Assembly: GCA_003215635.1 (NCBI GenBank)
Contig: QCKC01000004.1
Location: 28,312-92,311 of the forward strand
DNA: 64,000 nucleotides
Source of the DNA: Prochlorococcus sp. AG-409-J19
GTDB taxonomy: Bacteria > Cyanobacteriota > Cyanobacteriia > PCC-6307 > Cyanobiaceae
Direction: 5' to 3'
Program-made: the position numbers and the translations under genes
In this document: piece by piece, positions 36,913 to 46,778 of the stretch
Layout of the letters: each line of letters opens with the position of its first letter
How positions within the stretch are numbered: the stretch's first letter is position 1
Notes under the pieces: model-generated
What the model was told of the DNA's origin: nothing
Database searches by the model: none
The model's input: only the letters and a program-made list of their open reading frames with translations

Positions 36913-37419
36913 TCAAGAACCAGAAATTCCCAATGTCAAGTCAGGTTCTATCATGTTAGTTAAATCAAACATCTCAACACGCAACTTTCCCTTATAAGCC
37001 ATTTGAATCGCTAGTTGTCTAGCATCAGGAGCAATGCTTAAACGTATCGGATCACGCTGACCAGTAAGTCTTAAACGATAAAACTTGCCTTTTAATCTAT
37101 CTTCAATAACAGCCAATCTTCGATTGCCTCTTTGTGTGATTACAGCTAAATATCGACCACTCCAACTTAAAGAGGGAGAGCTATGTGGTTGATTACGAGA
37201 AAGATGCCTAAGAGGCAATATACTTCCATTTTGAATGTCTTTTAATTGAACTGTAGACCTCCCATTTTGCTTAACAACTATTGCGAGATTCTTTCCATTA
37301 CCACTTAAAGAAGGATCTTGTTGATTCATTGATAGTAATCCTACTGGTACTCTCTGCACATTCCTACTAATACAACCACTAATTGTAAAAGAAACAATAA
37401 TAAGAAGAAGTATTTTCAG
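36913..37419 (-). CDS. TolB-like beta-propeller lipoprotein with non-standard start
   Basis: The first ATG/GTG/TTG is the GTG at 37359, giving 148 residues. The frame continues upstream without a stop to 37419 and encodes LKILLLIIVSFTISGC, a convincing lipoprotein signal peptide with lipobox ISGC. An in-frame TAA lies just before, so translation would have to begin at CTG (37419) or ATT (37422). Repeats such as LAVIEDRLKGKFYRLRL match TolB-type blades. It follows ycf66 after 24 bp and precedes the paralogous lipoprotein by 18 bp. Confidence 0.6.
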   Translation of the reverse strand: MKILLLIIVSFTISGCISRNVQRVPVGLLSMNQQDPSLSGNGKNLAIVVKQNGRSTVQLKDIQNGSILPLRHLSRNQPHSSPSLSWSGRYLAVITQRGNRRLAVIEDRLKGKFYRLRLTGQRDPIRLSIAPDARQLAIQMAYKGKLRVEMFDLTNMIEPDLTLGISGS

Positions 37420-37443
37420 AATAAATTACTGATAAAGCTACAA

Positions 37444-38430
37444 TCAATCATCAAACCTGGATGAGTTATCTCGAGGCCTTGATCGACGTGCAGAATCATT
37501 CTCTGACCGTTGATTATTGATAAATGAGTTCTCTGAGCCCCTAGAAGACTTTTTATATTGCTGATTAGATTTAACAGAAGAATTAAGTTCATTCTTTCTA
37601 GACCTTGAAGGCTGAAAAGCTACATCTTCTGCCTTAGCATTCAACGGAGTTCCTTTAGGGATTCCAGGTCTTCTTCTTTGAGTAGCAAAATTTTCTAATC
37701 TGGAACCTTGCTGAGTTTGAGATTGAGAAGATTCTCTATCTCTCATGCCTCTATTTTGATTATTCGGTAAAGGACGCGTTCCTCTTCGAAGATCCTGGCG
37801 AAAATTTCTACGTTCTCCAAAACTTGGCCGAGTCTCCACGTCATCCTCAGGACCAGAAAATCTAGCCATCCTTCTAGACCTGTCAGAATTTGAATCATAT
37901 GGATCTAAATCATTCAAGCTTTTATTTCTACGACTTGCGGCATTTTCTGGTATTGCAGCCCTAGAAGTACGCCTTGGTCGATACATATCATCACCTCTTC
38001 GATCTCTTCCTTCTAGGTCTTGACCAGAAAACCTACGTCTACGTTGTAAAGGCTCTTCAAATTGGTCATAGGAATCATCCCATTTATTTCTATCGTTAAT
38101 CCCTCGATCCATTCTTGGCGGATCAGGTTCATCATCAAAGTATGAAGAACGACGAGCTTGATCAGCTGTTACTCCCCTTAAACGAACACTTTCATAGGCA
38201 AAAAATACTGTTGTTCCAGCAAGCAAAAACTGCCCGAATTGAAGAATCGGATCAAGTCTCCATCCCTGGAAAAACAAAATCCCACCACAAAGAAGGCCTA
38301 TTGCTGCGAAAAATACATCGTAATCTCGAGCAAGAGCTGGCTTAAAAGTCCTCATAAAATACAGACCAGCACCGGATACTGCGAGGACAATGCCTACGAT
38401 GCTGGCCCAGTTGAGACTGGCGTTTACCAA
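37444..38430 (-). CDS. ycf66: Ycf66 family protein
   Basis: A 328-residue protein. The first ~95 residues carry three membrane segments with the Ycf66 pattern WASIVGIVLAVSGAGLYFM, then VFFAAIGLLCGGILFFQGWR, then LAGTTVFFAYESVRLR. The remaining two thirds is a low-complexity Arg/Ser/Asn/Asp-rich tail, probably disordered. Ycf66 is conserved in cyanobacteria and some plastids with unknown role. psbX lies 89 bp upstream on the same strand and two lipoprotein genes follow. Confidence 0.88.
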   Translation of the reverse strand: MVNASLNWASIVGIVLAVSGAGLYFMRTFKPALARDYDVFFAAIGLLCGGILFFQGWRLDPILQFGQFLLAGTTVFFAYESVRLRGVTADQARRSSYFDDEPDPPRMDRGINDRNKWDDSYDQFEEPLQRRRRFSGQDLEGRDRRGDDMYRPRRTSRAAIPENAASRRNKSLNDLDPYDSNSDRSRRMARFSGPEDDVETRPSFGERRNFRQDLRRGTRPLPNNQNRGMRDRESSQSQTQQGSRLENFATQRRRPGIPKGTPLNAKAEDVAFQPSRSRKNELNSSVKSNQQYKKSSRGSENSFINNQRSENDSARRSRPRDNSSRFDD

Positions 38431-38519
38431 AACTTGGACCCCTTAGAAGGTAAAGACAGAAGATCTAAAATTGTTCTTCTGGTATTTCTAGTCTAAGAAG
38501 AACGGTAGTGGTTAACGTC

Positions 38520-38636
38520 TTAGCGATCAAGTGCATCCTGCTGGCTTACCCATAAGAGGAATGCTGATGCAGGAATTACTATAAGGACAGCAGCTCCAAC
38601 AATGCTGAGCAATGCATTTACGGCTGAAGATGTCAT
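38520..38636 (-). CDS. psbX: photosystem II protein PsbX
   Basis: From the ATG at 38636 this is a 38-residue single-helix protein, beginning MTSSAVNALLSIVGAAVLIV and ending VSQQDALDR. Length, one membrane helix and the short charged tail fit PsbX, a small subunit near the QB site of photosystem II. The longer open frame to 38702 has a basic N-terminus unlike the family. Adjacency to ycf66 agrees with gene order I recall in Prochlorococcus. Confidence 0.75.
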   Translation of the reverse strand: MTSSAVNALLSIVGAAVLIVIPASAFLLWVSQQDALDR

Positions 38637-38713
38637 AACAGTTAGTTGCTGTTGAAATAGTCGACTAATCCTACGGATTAATCGGAACTTTCTAGCATGC
38701 AAGTTGTGATGCT

Positions 38714-39043
38714 TTGAGCTTTGTGACTCCTTTTCTCATTCAAGTGCTCCCAACCTTCCACCTGATCCTGGGGATTTTATTAGCAACTTGGACATTGACA
38801 TTCCTTATAAGGATAGTTCTCACTTGGTATCCAGCTGTGGATCTCACAAAAGGTTTGTGGCCTTTAATAGCATTACCAACAGAGTGGATTCTTAGTCTGA
38901 CAAGAAAAATTGTGCCACCTATCGGTGGCGTGGATGTCACACCTGTGATCTGGGTTGGCTTAGTAAGTCTTTTTAGAGAATTGGTCGTTGGTCAACAAGG
39001 GGTGCTTTCTCAGATTCTTCTAAAAAGTCAAACCATTGGCTGA
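38714..39043 (+). CDS. YGGT (YlmG/Ycf19) family membrane protein
   Basis: A 109-residue protein with two hydrophobic segments and the YGGT pattern FLIRIVLTWYPAVD ... LIALPTEWILSLTRKIVPPIGGVDVTPV. In plants and cyanobacteria such proteins affect thylakoid or nucleoid organisation and cytochrome assembly. The TTG at 38714 gives MSFVTPFLIQVLP; a GTG at 38723 is possible. It is divergent from psbX across 77 bp and convergent with accC. Confidence 0.85.
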   Translation: MSFVTPFLIQVLPTFHLILGILLATWTLTFLIRIVLTWYPAVDLTKGLWPLIALPTEWILSLTRKIVPPIGGVDVTPVIWVGLVSLFRELVVGQQGVLSQILLKSQTIG

Positions 39044-39071
39044 TTTTGCAAAATAATTAAAAATTCGCTGA

Positions 39072-40418
39072 TCATCCCAACATTTCCTGTTCTACAAATT
39101 TTGTATGAACATCTCCTTGAAGGAATTCATCTCTATTGAGAAGAACAAGATGAAAATCAATCGTTGTTGGTATTCCTGTCACGGCACACTCATTGAGTGC
39201 CCTCTTCATACGTTTAAGTGCTGCATCTCGATCTTTACCCCAAACAATTAATTTTCCTATTAGTGAATCGTAAAAAGGTGGTATGTCATATCCGGTATAT
39301 ACATGACTATCAACACGCACCCCAGGGCCTCCAGGAGGCAACCATCCTGTAATTCTCCCTGGAGCGGGGCGGAAATTGTGAGTTGCATCTTCAGCATTGA
39401 TCCTGCACTCAATTGCATGTCCCTGAAGTTGAATATCTTCTTGCTTACAACTAAGAGGTTCACCGCCAGCAATTCTCAGTTGCTCGGCAATTAGATCAAT
39501 ACCAGTGACCATCTCAGTTACAGGATGCTCAACCTGAATACGGGTATTCATCTCCATGAAGTAGAAATCACCTTGACGATCAAGCAGAAATTCAACTGTT
39601 CCTGCACCCTCGTAGTTAATACTCTTCGCAGCAGCAACAGCAGCTAAGCCCATGCGAATTCTTAGTTGTGGATCTAAAGCAGGGCTGGGAGATTCCTCAA
39701 GCAGTTTTTGGTGACGACGCTGAATTGAACAATCTCGCTCCCCAAGATGAACAACATTTCCATGTTGATCTGCAAGGACTTGGACCTCGACATGTCTGGG
39801 ACGATCAATAAATTTCTCCATGTATAAACCAGCATTACCGAAAGCAGCTTCTGCTTCTCCTTGAGCAGCCTTAAACAAAGTATCTAATTCGTCCGGAGCA
39901 TTTACTAATCGCATTCCACGACCACCTCCTCCAGCCGTGGCTTTAATCATTACTGGATATCCCATCTCTTTTGCTAGATCAGCCGCTTCTTGTGGGCTAG
40001 CTAGTAATCCCTTACTTCCAGGCACGGTAGGAACACCAACCTTCTGCATTGTTTCCTTAGCAGTTGATTTATCCCCCATAGAACGAATGGCTTCTGGGGC
40101 AGGTCCCACAAATGTAATTCCATGATCACTACAGATTTCTGCAAAACGATCATTCTCGGCAAGAAAACCATACCCAGGGTGGATTGCATCTACTCCCCTA
40201 GAAGTTGCTGCGGCAAGGATATTAGGGATATTTAAATAGCTTTTGCTACTAGGTGCATCCCCTACACAAACTGCCTCATCAGCTAACTGAACATGTAATG
40301 CATTCCGATCAACAGTGCTATAGACAGCAACCGTCGCAATCCCCAATTCCCTGCAAGTTCGCAGGATCCTGAGGGCTATTTCGCCTCGATTCGCAATGAG
40401 AAGTTTGCCTATCGGCAT
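39072..40418 (-). CDS. accC: biotin carboxylase subunit of acetyl-CoA carboxylase
   Basis: A 448-residue biotin carboxylase, the standard length. [20 protein letters not shown] starts the N-domain, [12 protein letters not shown] is the ATP-grasp glycine loop, [13 protein letters not shown] and [20 protein letters not shown] are catalytic segments, and the biotin-carboxylation Arg lies in MNTRIQVEH. It carboxylates biotin on AccB using bicarbonate and ATP, the first step of fatty-acid synthesis. No other acc gene is in the window. Confidence 0.97.
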   Translation of the reverse strand: MPIGKLLIANRGEIALRILRTCRELGIATVAVYSTVDRNALHVQLADEAVCVGDAPSSKSYLNIPNILAAATSRGVDAIHPGYGFLAENDRFAEICSDHGITFVGPAPEAIRSMGDKSTAKETMQKVGVPTVPGSKGLLASPQEAADLAKEMGYPVMIKATAGGGGRGMRLVNAPDELDTLFKAAQGEAEAAFGNAGLYMEKFIDRPRHVEVQVLADQHGNVVHLGERDCSIQRRHQKLLEESPSPALDPQLRIRMGLAAVAAAKSINYEGAGTVEFLLDRQGDFYFMEMNTRIQVEHPVTEMVTGIDLIAEQLRIAGGEPLSCKQEDIQLQGHAIECRINAEDATHNFRPAPGRITGWLPPGGPGVRVDSHVYTGYDIPPFYDSLIGKLIVWGKDRDAALKRMKRALNECAVTGIPTTIDFHLVLLNRDEFLQGDVHTKFVEQEMLG

Positions 40419-40538
40419 TCAGCTTTGTCCAACCCTTGGCCGAATCGTATCAGTGCTCTCTACAACTATGGCAATCAAAACTCTGACCTTTGGCCGTTAT
40501 GATCTTTTGAGTCAGTTAAGGCTGACTTTGTGAACCAA

Positions 40539-40620
40539 GCGGATGTGGTGGAATTGGTAGACACGCACGTCTAAGGAGCGTGTGGCTTCGGCCTTGCGAG
40601 TTCAAGTCTCGCCATCCGCA
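40539..40620 (+). tRNA. tRNA-Leu, anticodon AAG (codon CUU)
   Basis: An 82-nt class II tRNA. Acceptor arms GCGGATG and CATCCGC pair fully, D-arm GTGG...CAC, T-stem GCGAG/CTCGC around TTCAAGT, discriminator A, and a variable arm with a GGC-TTCG-GCC hairpin. The anticodon stem CACGT/GCGTG encloses the loop CTAAGGA, so positions 34-36 are AAG. CCA is not encoded. Bacteria usually read CUU/CUC with GAG, so A34 is uncommon and would need deamination to inosine to read CUC. Confidence 0.93.
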
Positions 40621-40635
40621 TTCTTTAACGAAAAT

Positions 40636-41943
40636 TTGAAGCCAAAACACCCAAAGTCAAACAATAATTTGGATATCAGTGTAATTCTGATCTCTAATGG
40701 GCCTGGAGAATTAACAACCTGGGTTAAACCAATAGCAAAGGATTTACATACAAAAATGCCCTTAAGGCCATTTATAGAATCTGCATCTATATCCTTAAAT
40801 TTAGTTCTAGTTCCATGTCCGAATGCAACTGGGAATGAAGCAGAAGCTGCCAGAAAATGGAATTATTTTGACACTATTATTAATGCCAAGTATTTCTGGT
40901 CTCTTTTACTTAACCCTAAAAGACATGGATCTTGGGCCAAAAAAGGGGTTGTTGTTTTTCTAGGAGGAGATCAATTTTGGAGCGTACTACTTTCAGCAAG
41001 GTTGGGTTACAAGCACATCACCTATGCCGAATGGATCGCTAGATGGCCTCAATGGAATGACCGCATTGCCGTTATGTCTCAACAAGTAAAAAATCAAATT
41101 CCAAAAAGATTTCATAGTAAATGTGCGATTGTTGGAGACCTTATGGCAGATCTTTCATCAATATCTAAGCAAGAAACGCCTTTACCTAATGGACAATGGG
41201 TTGCACTGCTCCCGGGTTCCAAAAAAGCAAAACTATCCGTAGGAGTTCCATTTTTACTAGAAGTTGCCGACAGATTAAAAAATCTTATCCCAAATTGCAA
41301 ATTTATTTTACCAATAGCACCTACAACTTCGGCAGAACAAATTCAATACTTTAGTAGTAATATGAATCCAATTGCACATTCATATAGTTCATCTATAAAG
41401 AAACTTAGCACAAATAATACAAGTAGTTCTTCTCAAAAGATTATAACCAATTATGGTACAGAAATTCATCTGAAAGAAGAGGATGAAAAGCTAAATTCTC
41501 TAAGTCAATGTTCACTTGCACTGACAACTGTTGGCGCAAATACAGCCGAACTTGGTGCATTATGTATACCAATGATTGTAATAGTCCCAATGCAACATTT
41601 AAGTGTTATGCAAGCTTGGGATGGCACTATAGGATTAATTGCAAGAATTCCTATTATTAGAAAATTAATTGGATTTTTGCTCAGCAAATGGAGACTAAGA
41701 AAAAGTAGATTCCTGGCTTGGCCAAATATCTCTGCACAAAAATTGATTGTTCCCGAGAAAGTCGGCAAAATAATTCCTAAAGATATAGCAAAAGAAGCTG
41801 CTGAATGGCTTTCCTCGCCTAATCGATTAAAAGGACAAAAAGAGGATCTTCAAAATCTTCGCGGCAAGCCAGGAGCAGTAAAAGCTTTGGGCAATGAAAT
41901 TCAAAGGTTAATAGCTAGCAATATAAAGAAGTCAGTAGATTAA
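40636..41943 (+). CDS. lipid-A-disaccharide synthase-related protein (cyanobacterial type)
   Basis: About 435 residues from the TTG at 40636; the open frame begins inside the tRNA and cannot start there. Another TTG at 40669 is possible. ISVILISNGPGELTTWVKPI, VVFLGGDQFWSVLLSARLGY, WVALLPGSKKAKLSVGVPFLL and LALTTVGANTAELGALCIPM resemble LpxB and related GT-B glycosyltransferases. Cyanobacterial relatives are annotated as LpxB-related with unknown substrate. The gene starts about 15 bp after the tRNA 3' end. Confidence 0.8.
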   Translation: MKPKHPKSNNNLDISVILISNGPGELTTWVKPIAKDLHTKMPLRPFIESASISLNLVLVPCPNATGNEAEAARKWNYFDTIINAKYFWSLLLNPKRHGSWAKKGVVVFLGGDQFWSVLLSARLGYKHITYAEWIARWPQWNDRIAVMSQQVKNQIPKRFHSKCAIVGDLMADLSSISKQETPLPNGQWVALLPGSKKAKLSVGVPFLLEVADRLKNLIPNCKFILPIAPTTSAEQIQYFSSNMNPIAHSYSSSIKKLSTNNTSSSSQKIITNYGTEIHLKEEDEKLNSLSQCSLALTTVGANTAELGALCIPMIVIVPMQHLSVMQAWDGTIGLIARIPIIRKLIGFLLSKWRLRKSRFLAWPNISAQKLIVPEKVGKIIPKDIAKEAAEWLSSPNRLKGQKEDLQNLRGKPGAVKALGNEIQRLIASNIKKSVD

Positions 41944-42003
41944 ATATTATTTATTGCAAGTAAAAATAAAAAAGAAAATTCAATCGATAGTGAACTCATT
42001 AAA

Positions 42004-43050
42004 TTACCAAGGATCTTCAAGTTCATTTTTTGAAGCACGAGACTCTTGAATATCTTTGTCTTTAGTATTCCCAGATGCATAATCAACTGGCTCAACATCT
42101 AAAGGGTCTTCTAAAGTTTTATCTGGAGTAGAAACAGGCTGTCTAGCTCTTACAGGATAATTTGAGCTATAATTTGTTCTATCTTGCTGCATATATGATT
42201 CATCGTAAGAATTTAAATCTTTGCCTGCATAATTACTTATATTTTCTTGATCAAGATCATCTAAATAACGTTTTTGAGATAATTCATTCTTAGAAGATTC
42301 TTCCAATTCAACATATTCCAACTCTTCTTCTAAGTATCCTTCCTGATTAGATGATTGAAGCTGGAGAGTTTCAGAATCATCATTATCCCCTGCAGTTAAC
42401 TGATTCTCTACAGGGACAAGATTTGCACTATATCGACCACGTTCTTGATCCTCCCAGCCAGATCCTCCAACACCTAGTTTTTCTAAAAAACCACTATTTA
42501 ATTGCTTTAGTTTCTCCTCAGCTCCTTCATAAACGATAATACGATCTGTACCACTACTAACAACTTCCTCAACAGGAACTTCCCAAGTACTCAAAACGCC
42601 TTCCCCCAGCAAAGGAACACCTAAAGCTCCTGTAACTAAAGTAATTAATTCGCCTGTCTCAATATCAAACGAAAAACCAAGGACACGCCCCAATTCTTGC
42701 CCTGATTCAGTGATTACTTGACAATTAATCACACTACTGTATCTCTCGGGAGTAAACCCTTCGCTTAAAGAGTCAGCCGAATCAACAAGAATCACATCCC
42801 CCACTTGTCTGATCCGATCTAATGGCATCCATCGCGGAAGACCGGGAAGAAAACGGGTTAAAGGATTGTCTCGCAAACCAAGAGCAACAACCTCTCTTCG
42901 ATCAATATCTACAACAACTTCTCCTACAACACCAAGGCGGCGCCCTGTATCACGAGTTATTACCTGAGTACCCATTAGCTCAGATCGCAACCAAAGGCGA
43001 TCGCTAGGGATGGTATCCAGTGGATCGTTGGGGGATTGTGTCAATGTCAA
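42004..43050 (-). CDS. PRC-barrel protein with acidic tail
   Basis: A 348-residue protein. The first ~180 residues hold two PRC-barrel repeats: MGTQVITRDTGRRLGVVGEV with DIDRREVVALGL, then SSVINCQVITESGQELGRVL with FDIETGELITLV. The remainder is a disordered acidic segment rich in Glu, Asp, Ser and Asn. PRC-barrels bind proteins or RNA and occur in RimM and photosynthetic reaction-centre H subunits. Role here unknown; it lies 62 bp downstream of smc on the same strand. Confidence 0.85.
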   Translation of the reverse strand: MTLTQSPNDPLDTIPSDRLWLRSELMGTQVITRDTGRRLGVVGEVVVDIDRREVVALGLRDNPLTRFLPGLPRWMPLDRIRQVGDVILVDSADSLSEGFTPERYSSVINCQVITESGQELGRVLGFSFDIETGELITLVTGALGVPLLGEGVLSTWEVPVEEVVSSGTDRIIVYEGAEEKLKQLNSGFLEKLGVGGSGWEDQERGRYSANLVPVENQLTAGDNDDSETLQLQSSNQEGYLEEELEYVELEESSKNELSQKRYLDDLDQENISNYAGKDLNSYDESYMQQDRTNYSSNYPVRARQPVSTPDKTLEDPLDVEPVDYASGNTKDKDIQESRASKNELEDPW

Positions 43051-43112
43051 ACTCTTGCCCTCAACATGGGCTAATCAAATAATTTTGACTCAAAGATGTC
43101 ATAAGTGATGAA

Positions 43113-46100
43113 TCAAGCAGCATCGGGCAGCCCAACAACTTGAGTATGAGCACCTCTTGCTTGTGTAACACCAATAGTACGTTGAGAAGCTCCGATCATT
43201 GGTCTTCGATGACTAACAACTAAAAATTGTGCGTGTTCTGCCTGGCTAGCAATCAATGCTGACAACCGTTCAACGTTTACTCCATCAAGAAAACTGTCAA
43301 CCTCATCTAATGCATAAAAAGGAGAAGGACGGAACCTCTGTAACGCAAAAAGAAAACTTAAGGCTGTTAAAGATTTTTCTCCACCTGACATCGCCGCTAG
43401 CCTCCTAACAGCTTTGCCTTTGGGATGAGCAACTAATGTTAAGCCCCCTTCAAGAGGATCCTCTTTGTTTTCTAACTGAAGGTGGCCATCTCCATCTGAA
43501 AGGCTGGCGAAAATTTCACGAAAATGAATATCCACAGCTTCGAATGCTTCCATAAATGCCTCTTGCCTCAAAGTGGAAACGGTCTCAATGCGTAGAAGCA
43601 ATTCTGACCTTTCCTGATCAAGAATATCCAATCTTTCTCCTAATTCCCCTAGACGTTTCTCGAGTTCTTTTAATTCTTCTAGAGCAAGCATATTAACTGG
43701 TTCCAATGCTTCCATCTTATGTTGAATTTGATTAAGCTCATTTTGAAGATTCTCCAAACCTAAGTTTCTAATTTCTTCTGGAATTTCAGGAAGAGGGTTT
43801 GGCAGATTCTGACGTAATTCATTCAACCTATTTTGTGAATTTCTCAACTCCTCCACAATAGATTCTCGATCTTCCTTTAGTTTTTGGAGATTCCACTGAG
43901 TTTCTTGCAACTGTTTTCTCTTATTAGAGACGTTGATCTCTGCTTCATCTCTTTCTCTTCTCTTCTCACCAAAACGAGACTGCAGTTTTTTGTTTTCGTT
44001 ATCTAATTCTTTTTTCCTTTTATTAATATTTTGCTGCTGATTTCTCCAGGTCGAGTGAGCATTAGACAAAAGCTGAACTGCATTCTTTAAGCGTTCCTCT
44101 TCTTCAGATAATGACTGCTTTTGATCAGACAATCTCTCAAGAGCTAATTTTTGACTTCTCTGATCTTCCAACAAATCTTCTCTTTTCTGCCTAGCTATCT
44201 GAAGGGCTGCATCTGCTGATTGCAAATTGGCTTCTAATTTTTGCCAAGTATTATTAGCATTGTCAACATCAGAATCATTTTCACTGATTTCTAACTTTTC
44301 CAATTCACTGACCAAAGGTAACAATAATTCCTTTATTTCCTTCAATCGATTTGCTAATTGATGAGTATTTGTCTCCATCTCTTTATGTTTTTGTGTATTC
44401 TTTTCTAATTTTCCAATTAATGGTCCATTTAATCGGCGAAATGTATTCCGTTCGGCATCGATAGCTGCATGACGCTGCTCTAAGCACTTCAATAAAGATC
44501 TAACTTTATCGATCTCCTTTAAAATAGAAGCTTCTTTTTCTTTAGAAATAACTATTGTTTCACCCACTTCAATCAATCTCTGTCTGATTGGAGCAACCTC
44601 ATCTCCATCATTTGTTCTACCAAAAGTCAAAGCAAAATTCTTTCTAATAGAACTACCACCAGTCATCGCACCACTAATTTCAATCAAATCACCTTCTAAA
44701 GTAACTGCTCTAATACGCTCTTTCTGTATCCGAGCATCATCTATAGTTCTAAAAACAAGTGTTTCCCCAAAAACATATAAAAACACATCCGAATAAATCG
44801 AATCAAACTCAATAAGATCAACTGCTCGACCAAGGAAACCTTTTTGATTCATTAAATCAACTGGTGATTTCCTCAGAAGTGCCTGATTCTTAAACCCTCG
44901 AGAACCTTGAATTCGATTTAATGGAAGAAAAGTTAAACGACCAGCGCGTCGAGATTTTAATAAGTGAATTGCTTTGGCCGCAATTTGATCATTATCAACA
45001 ACTATTTGAGCAATTCTTGCTCCAGCTGCTACCTCAAGCGCCAATCTGTGTAACTGTTCAACTTCTCCCAACTGAGCAACAGGCCCATGAATACCTTCAA
45101 GACCTGAATCAAGCAACAAATTTAAAGCACTAGTACCTCGCCCTTCCTGAAGAGTCTCTCTACGACTTTCCAATCGGGCAACTTCTTTTTCTAATCTTGA
45201 TTGTTCTTGATCAAGGCGAACTCTAGTTCTTTGTTGAATCGACAAATCTTCAACTAATTGATTAACTAAAGACTCTTTTTCTCTTACCTCTTGAGTAATA
45301 GAAGTCCATTCCTTCTCTATTTGATTCAACTTAATATTAACTTCTTCATTTTCCTTCATAACAATTTGATTTTCTAATTCCAACTCTTTCGAGCGAGCCT
45401 TATCGTGACGAATTCTTTCTTCCAATTTTTGGTTTTCTTGCTGCAAGGGTGTGATTTTTGCCTGTAGTTCTTGTCGGTTCAAACTACGTTTCTTTAGGTC
45501 GTCAATCAAAAGTCCTGAGCGACCAGCAACTTCTCCTAGTCTCCTTCTAGAAATTTCAACGGCTGACTCAGCGTTTTTACACGATTGCTCGGCAACTTTA
45601 ATCAAGTTATCTAACTCTTTAATATTAGTTTCATTGTTTTCCTCTGTAATTAAATTACGACGCTTAACAAGTTCTTCGCGTTGTAACTGAAGACGTTCTC
45701 CTTCTTCCTTATGTAATGCTGCTTGACGATCTAATTCTCGATCTTGGGCATCAAAACTTGCTATTTCCGATTGAACTGCAAGTAATTTATCTTCGCCAAG
45801 ATTTTTAACCTCAGATTGAAGATCTTGTAATTTCTTCTCATGATTTATGAGTTCTCTTTCAAAAAGAACAATATTTGATTGATCTTTAATTTCCTTTTCG
45901 GACAACTTTTGACTTTTTCTTTCTAATTCCTGAATTGATTCCTTGGCAGTTTCAAACAACAAAACTGATTCTTGAAGACGACCTAAATGTAATTTTTCTC
46001 GCAATTCTTGATAGATTCGTGCTTTTGAACAATCCCTTTCTAAGCGCTGTTTCCCCGCAAGCAACTCTTGCTGAACAATCCTGCAACGCTCTTGTCGCTC

Positions 46101-46718
46101 ATGAACATCATCAAGCTTATTTCGTGCTTGATCGATACGACTATCAAATAAAGCAACACCAGCTAATTCATCAATCAACTCTCTTCTATCACGATTGCTC
46201 ATAGAAACAATTCGCGTCACATCTCCCTGCATAACTACATTGCTTCCTTCCGGATCAATCCTCAAACGTCGAAGCTGGGTTTGTAATTGTTGAAGATTGC
46301 ATGATTGGCCATCTGCGCTGTAATGAGAGCTATAAGAGCCACCGGGCATAACACGTAAACGCCGCGTAACAGTCCATTCCTTTTGACCAGGGTCTATCCA
46401 GAGACCTTCCTCTGAATGCTCCAAACCTTCTTCTGCAATATCTGGCTGCCAATCACTCAAGTCAAACCGAACACTCACAACTGTTTCTGCAGCTTTGCCA
46501 GCACGCAAAGAACCGCTATTAACTAGATCAGGCAGGCGATCAGCCCTCATTCCACGACTAGTTGCCAAACCCAGACAAAACAAAACACCGTCAAGAATAT
46601 TGCTTTTACCAGATCCATTAGGGCCTGTAACTACAGTAAAACCTCTCTCCAAGGGGATGCTCATCTCTCCCCCGAAAGACTTGAAATGCGCCAGGTCGAC
46701 CTGATTGATATAAACCAA
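43113..46718 (-). CDS. smc: chromosome segregation ATPase SMC
   Basis: A 1201-residue SMC protein. Walker A is in TVVTGPNGSGKSNILDGVLF at the start; the C-terminal head has the signature RLAAMSGGEKSLTALSFL and Walker B PFYALDEVDSFLDGV. Two long coiled coils flank a hinge domain at about 515-640 (GIHGPVAQLGEVEQLH). It condenses and segregates the chromosome, usually with ScpA and ScpB, which are not in this window. Length is normal. Confidence 0.97.
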   Translation of the reverse strand: MVYINQVDLAHFKSFGGEMSIPLERGFTVVTGPNGSGKSNILDGVLFCLGLATSRGMRADRLPDLVNSGSLRAGKAAETVVSVRFDLSDWQPDIAEEGLEHSEEGLWIDPGQKEWTVTRRLRVMPGGSYSSHYSADGQSCNLQQLQTQLRRLRIDPEGSNVVMQGDVTRIVSMSNRDRRELIDELAGVALFDSRIDQARNKLDDVHERQERCRIVQQELLAGKQRLERDCSKARIYQELREKLHLGRLQESVLLFETAKESIQELERKSQKLSEKEIKDQSNIVLFERELINHEKKLQDLQSEVKNLGEDKLLAVQSEIASFDAQDRELDRQAALHKEEGERLQLQREELVKRRNLITEENNETNIKELDNLIKVAEQSCKNAESAVEISRRRLGEVAGRSGLLIDDLKKRSLNRQELQAKITPLQQENQKLEERIRHDKARSKELELENQIVMKENEEVNIKLNQIEKEWTSITQEVREKESLVNQLVEDLSIQQRTRVRLDQEQSRLEKEVARLESRRETLQEGRGTSALNLLLDSGLEGIHGPVAQLGEVEQLHRLALEVAAGARIAQIVVDNDQIAAKAIHLLKSRRAGRLTFLPLNRIQGSRGFKNQALLRKSPVDLMNQKGFLGRAVDLIEFDSIYSDVFLYVFGETLVFRTIDDARIQKERIRAVTLEGDLIEISGAMTGGSSIRKNFALTFGRTNDGDEVAPIRQRLIEVGETIVISKEKEASILKEIDKVRSLLKCLEQRHAAIDAERNTFRRLNGPLIGKLEKNTQKHKEMETNTHQLANRLKEIKELLLPLVSELEKLEISENDSDVDNANNTWQKLEANLQSADAALQIARQKREDLLEDQRSQKLALERLSDQKQSLSEEEERLKNAVQLLSNAHSTWRNQQQNINKRKKELDNENKKLQSRFGEKRRERDEAEINVSNKRKQLQETQWNLQKLKEDRESIVEELRNSQNRLNELRQNLPNPLPEIPEEIRNLGLENLQNELNQIQHKMEALEPVNMLALEELKELEKRLGELGERLDILDQERSELLLRIETVSTLRQEAFMEAFEAVDIHFREIFASLSDGDGHLQLENKEDPLEGGLTLVAHPKGKAVRRLAAMSGGEKSLTALSFLFALQRFRPSPFYALDEVDSFLDGVNVERLSALIASQAEHAQFLVVSHRRPMIGASQRTIGVTQARGAHTQVVGLPDAA

Positions 46719-46778
46719 CAGGAGGCCTTCTAAAACTGATAAATTCTAACGAAATTTCTTAAAACCTCAAGAGGGACT

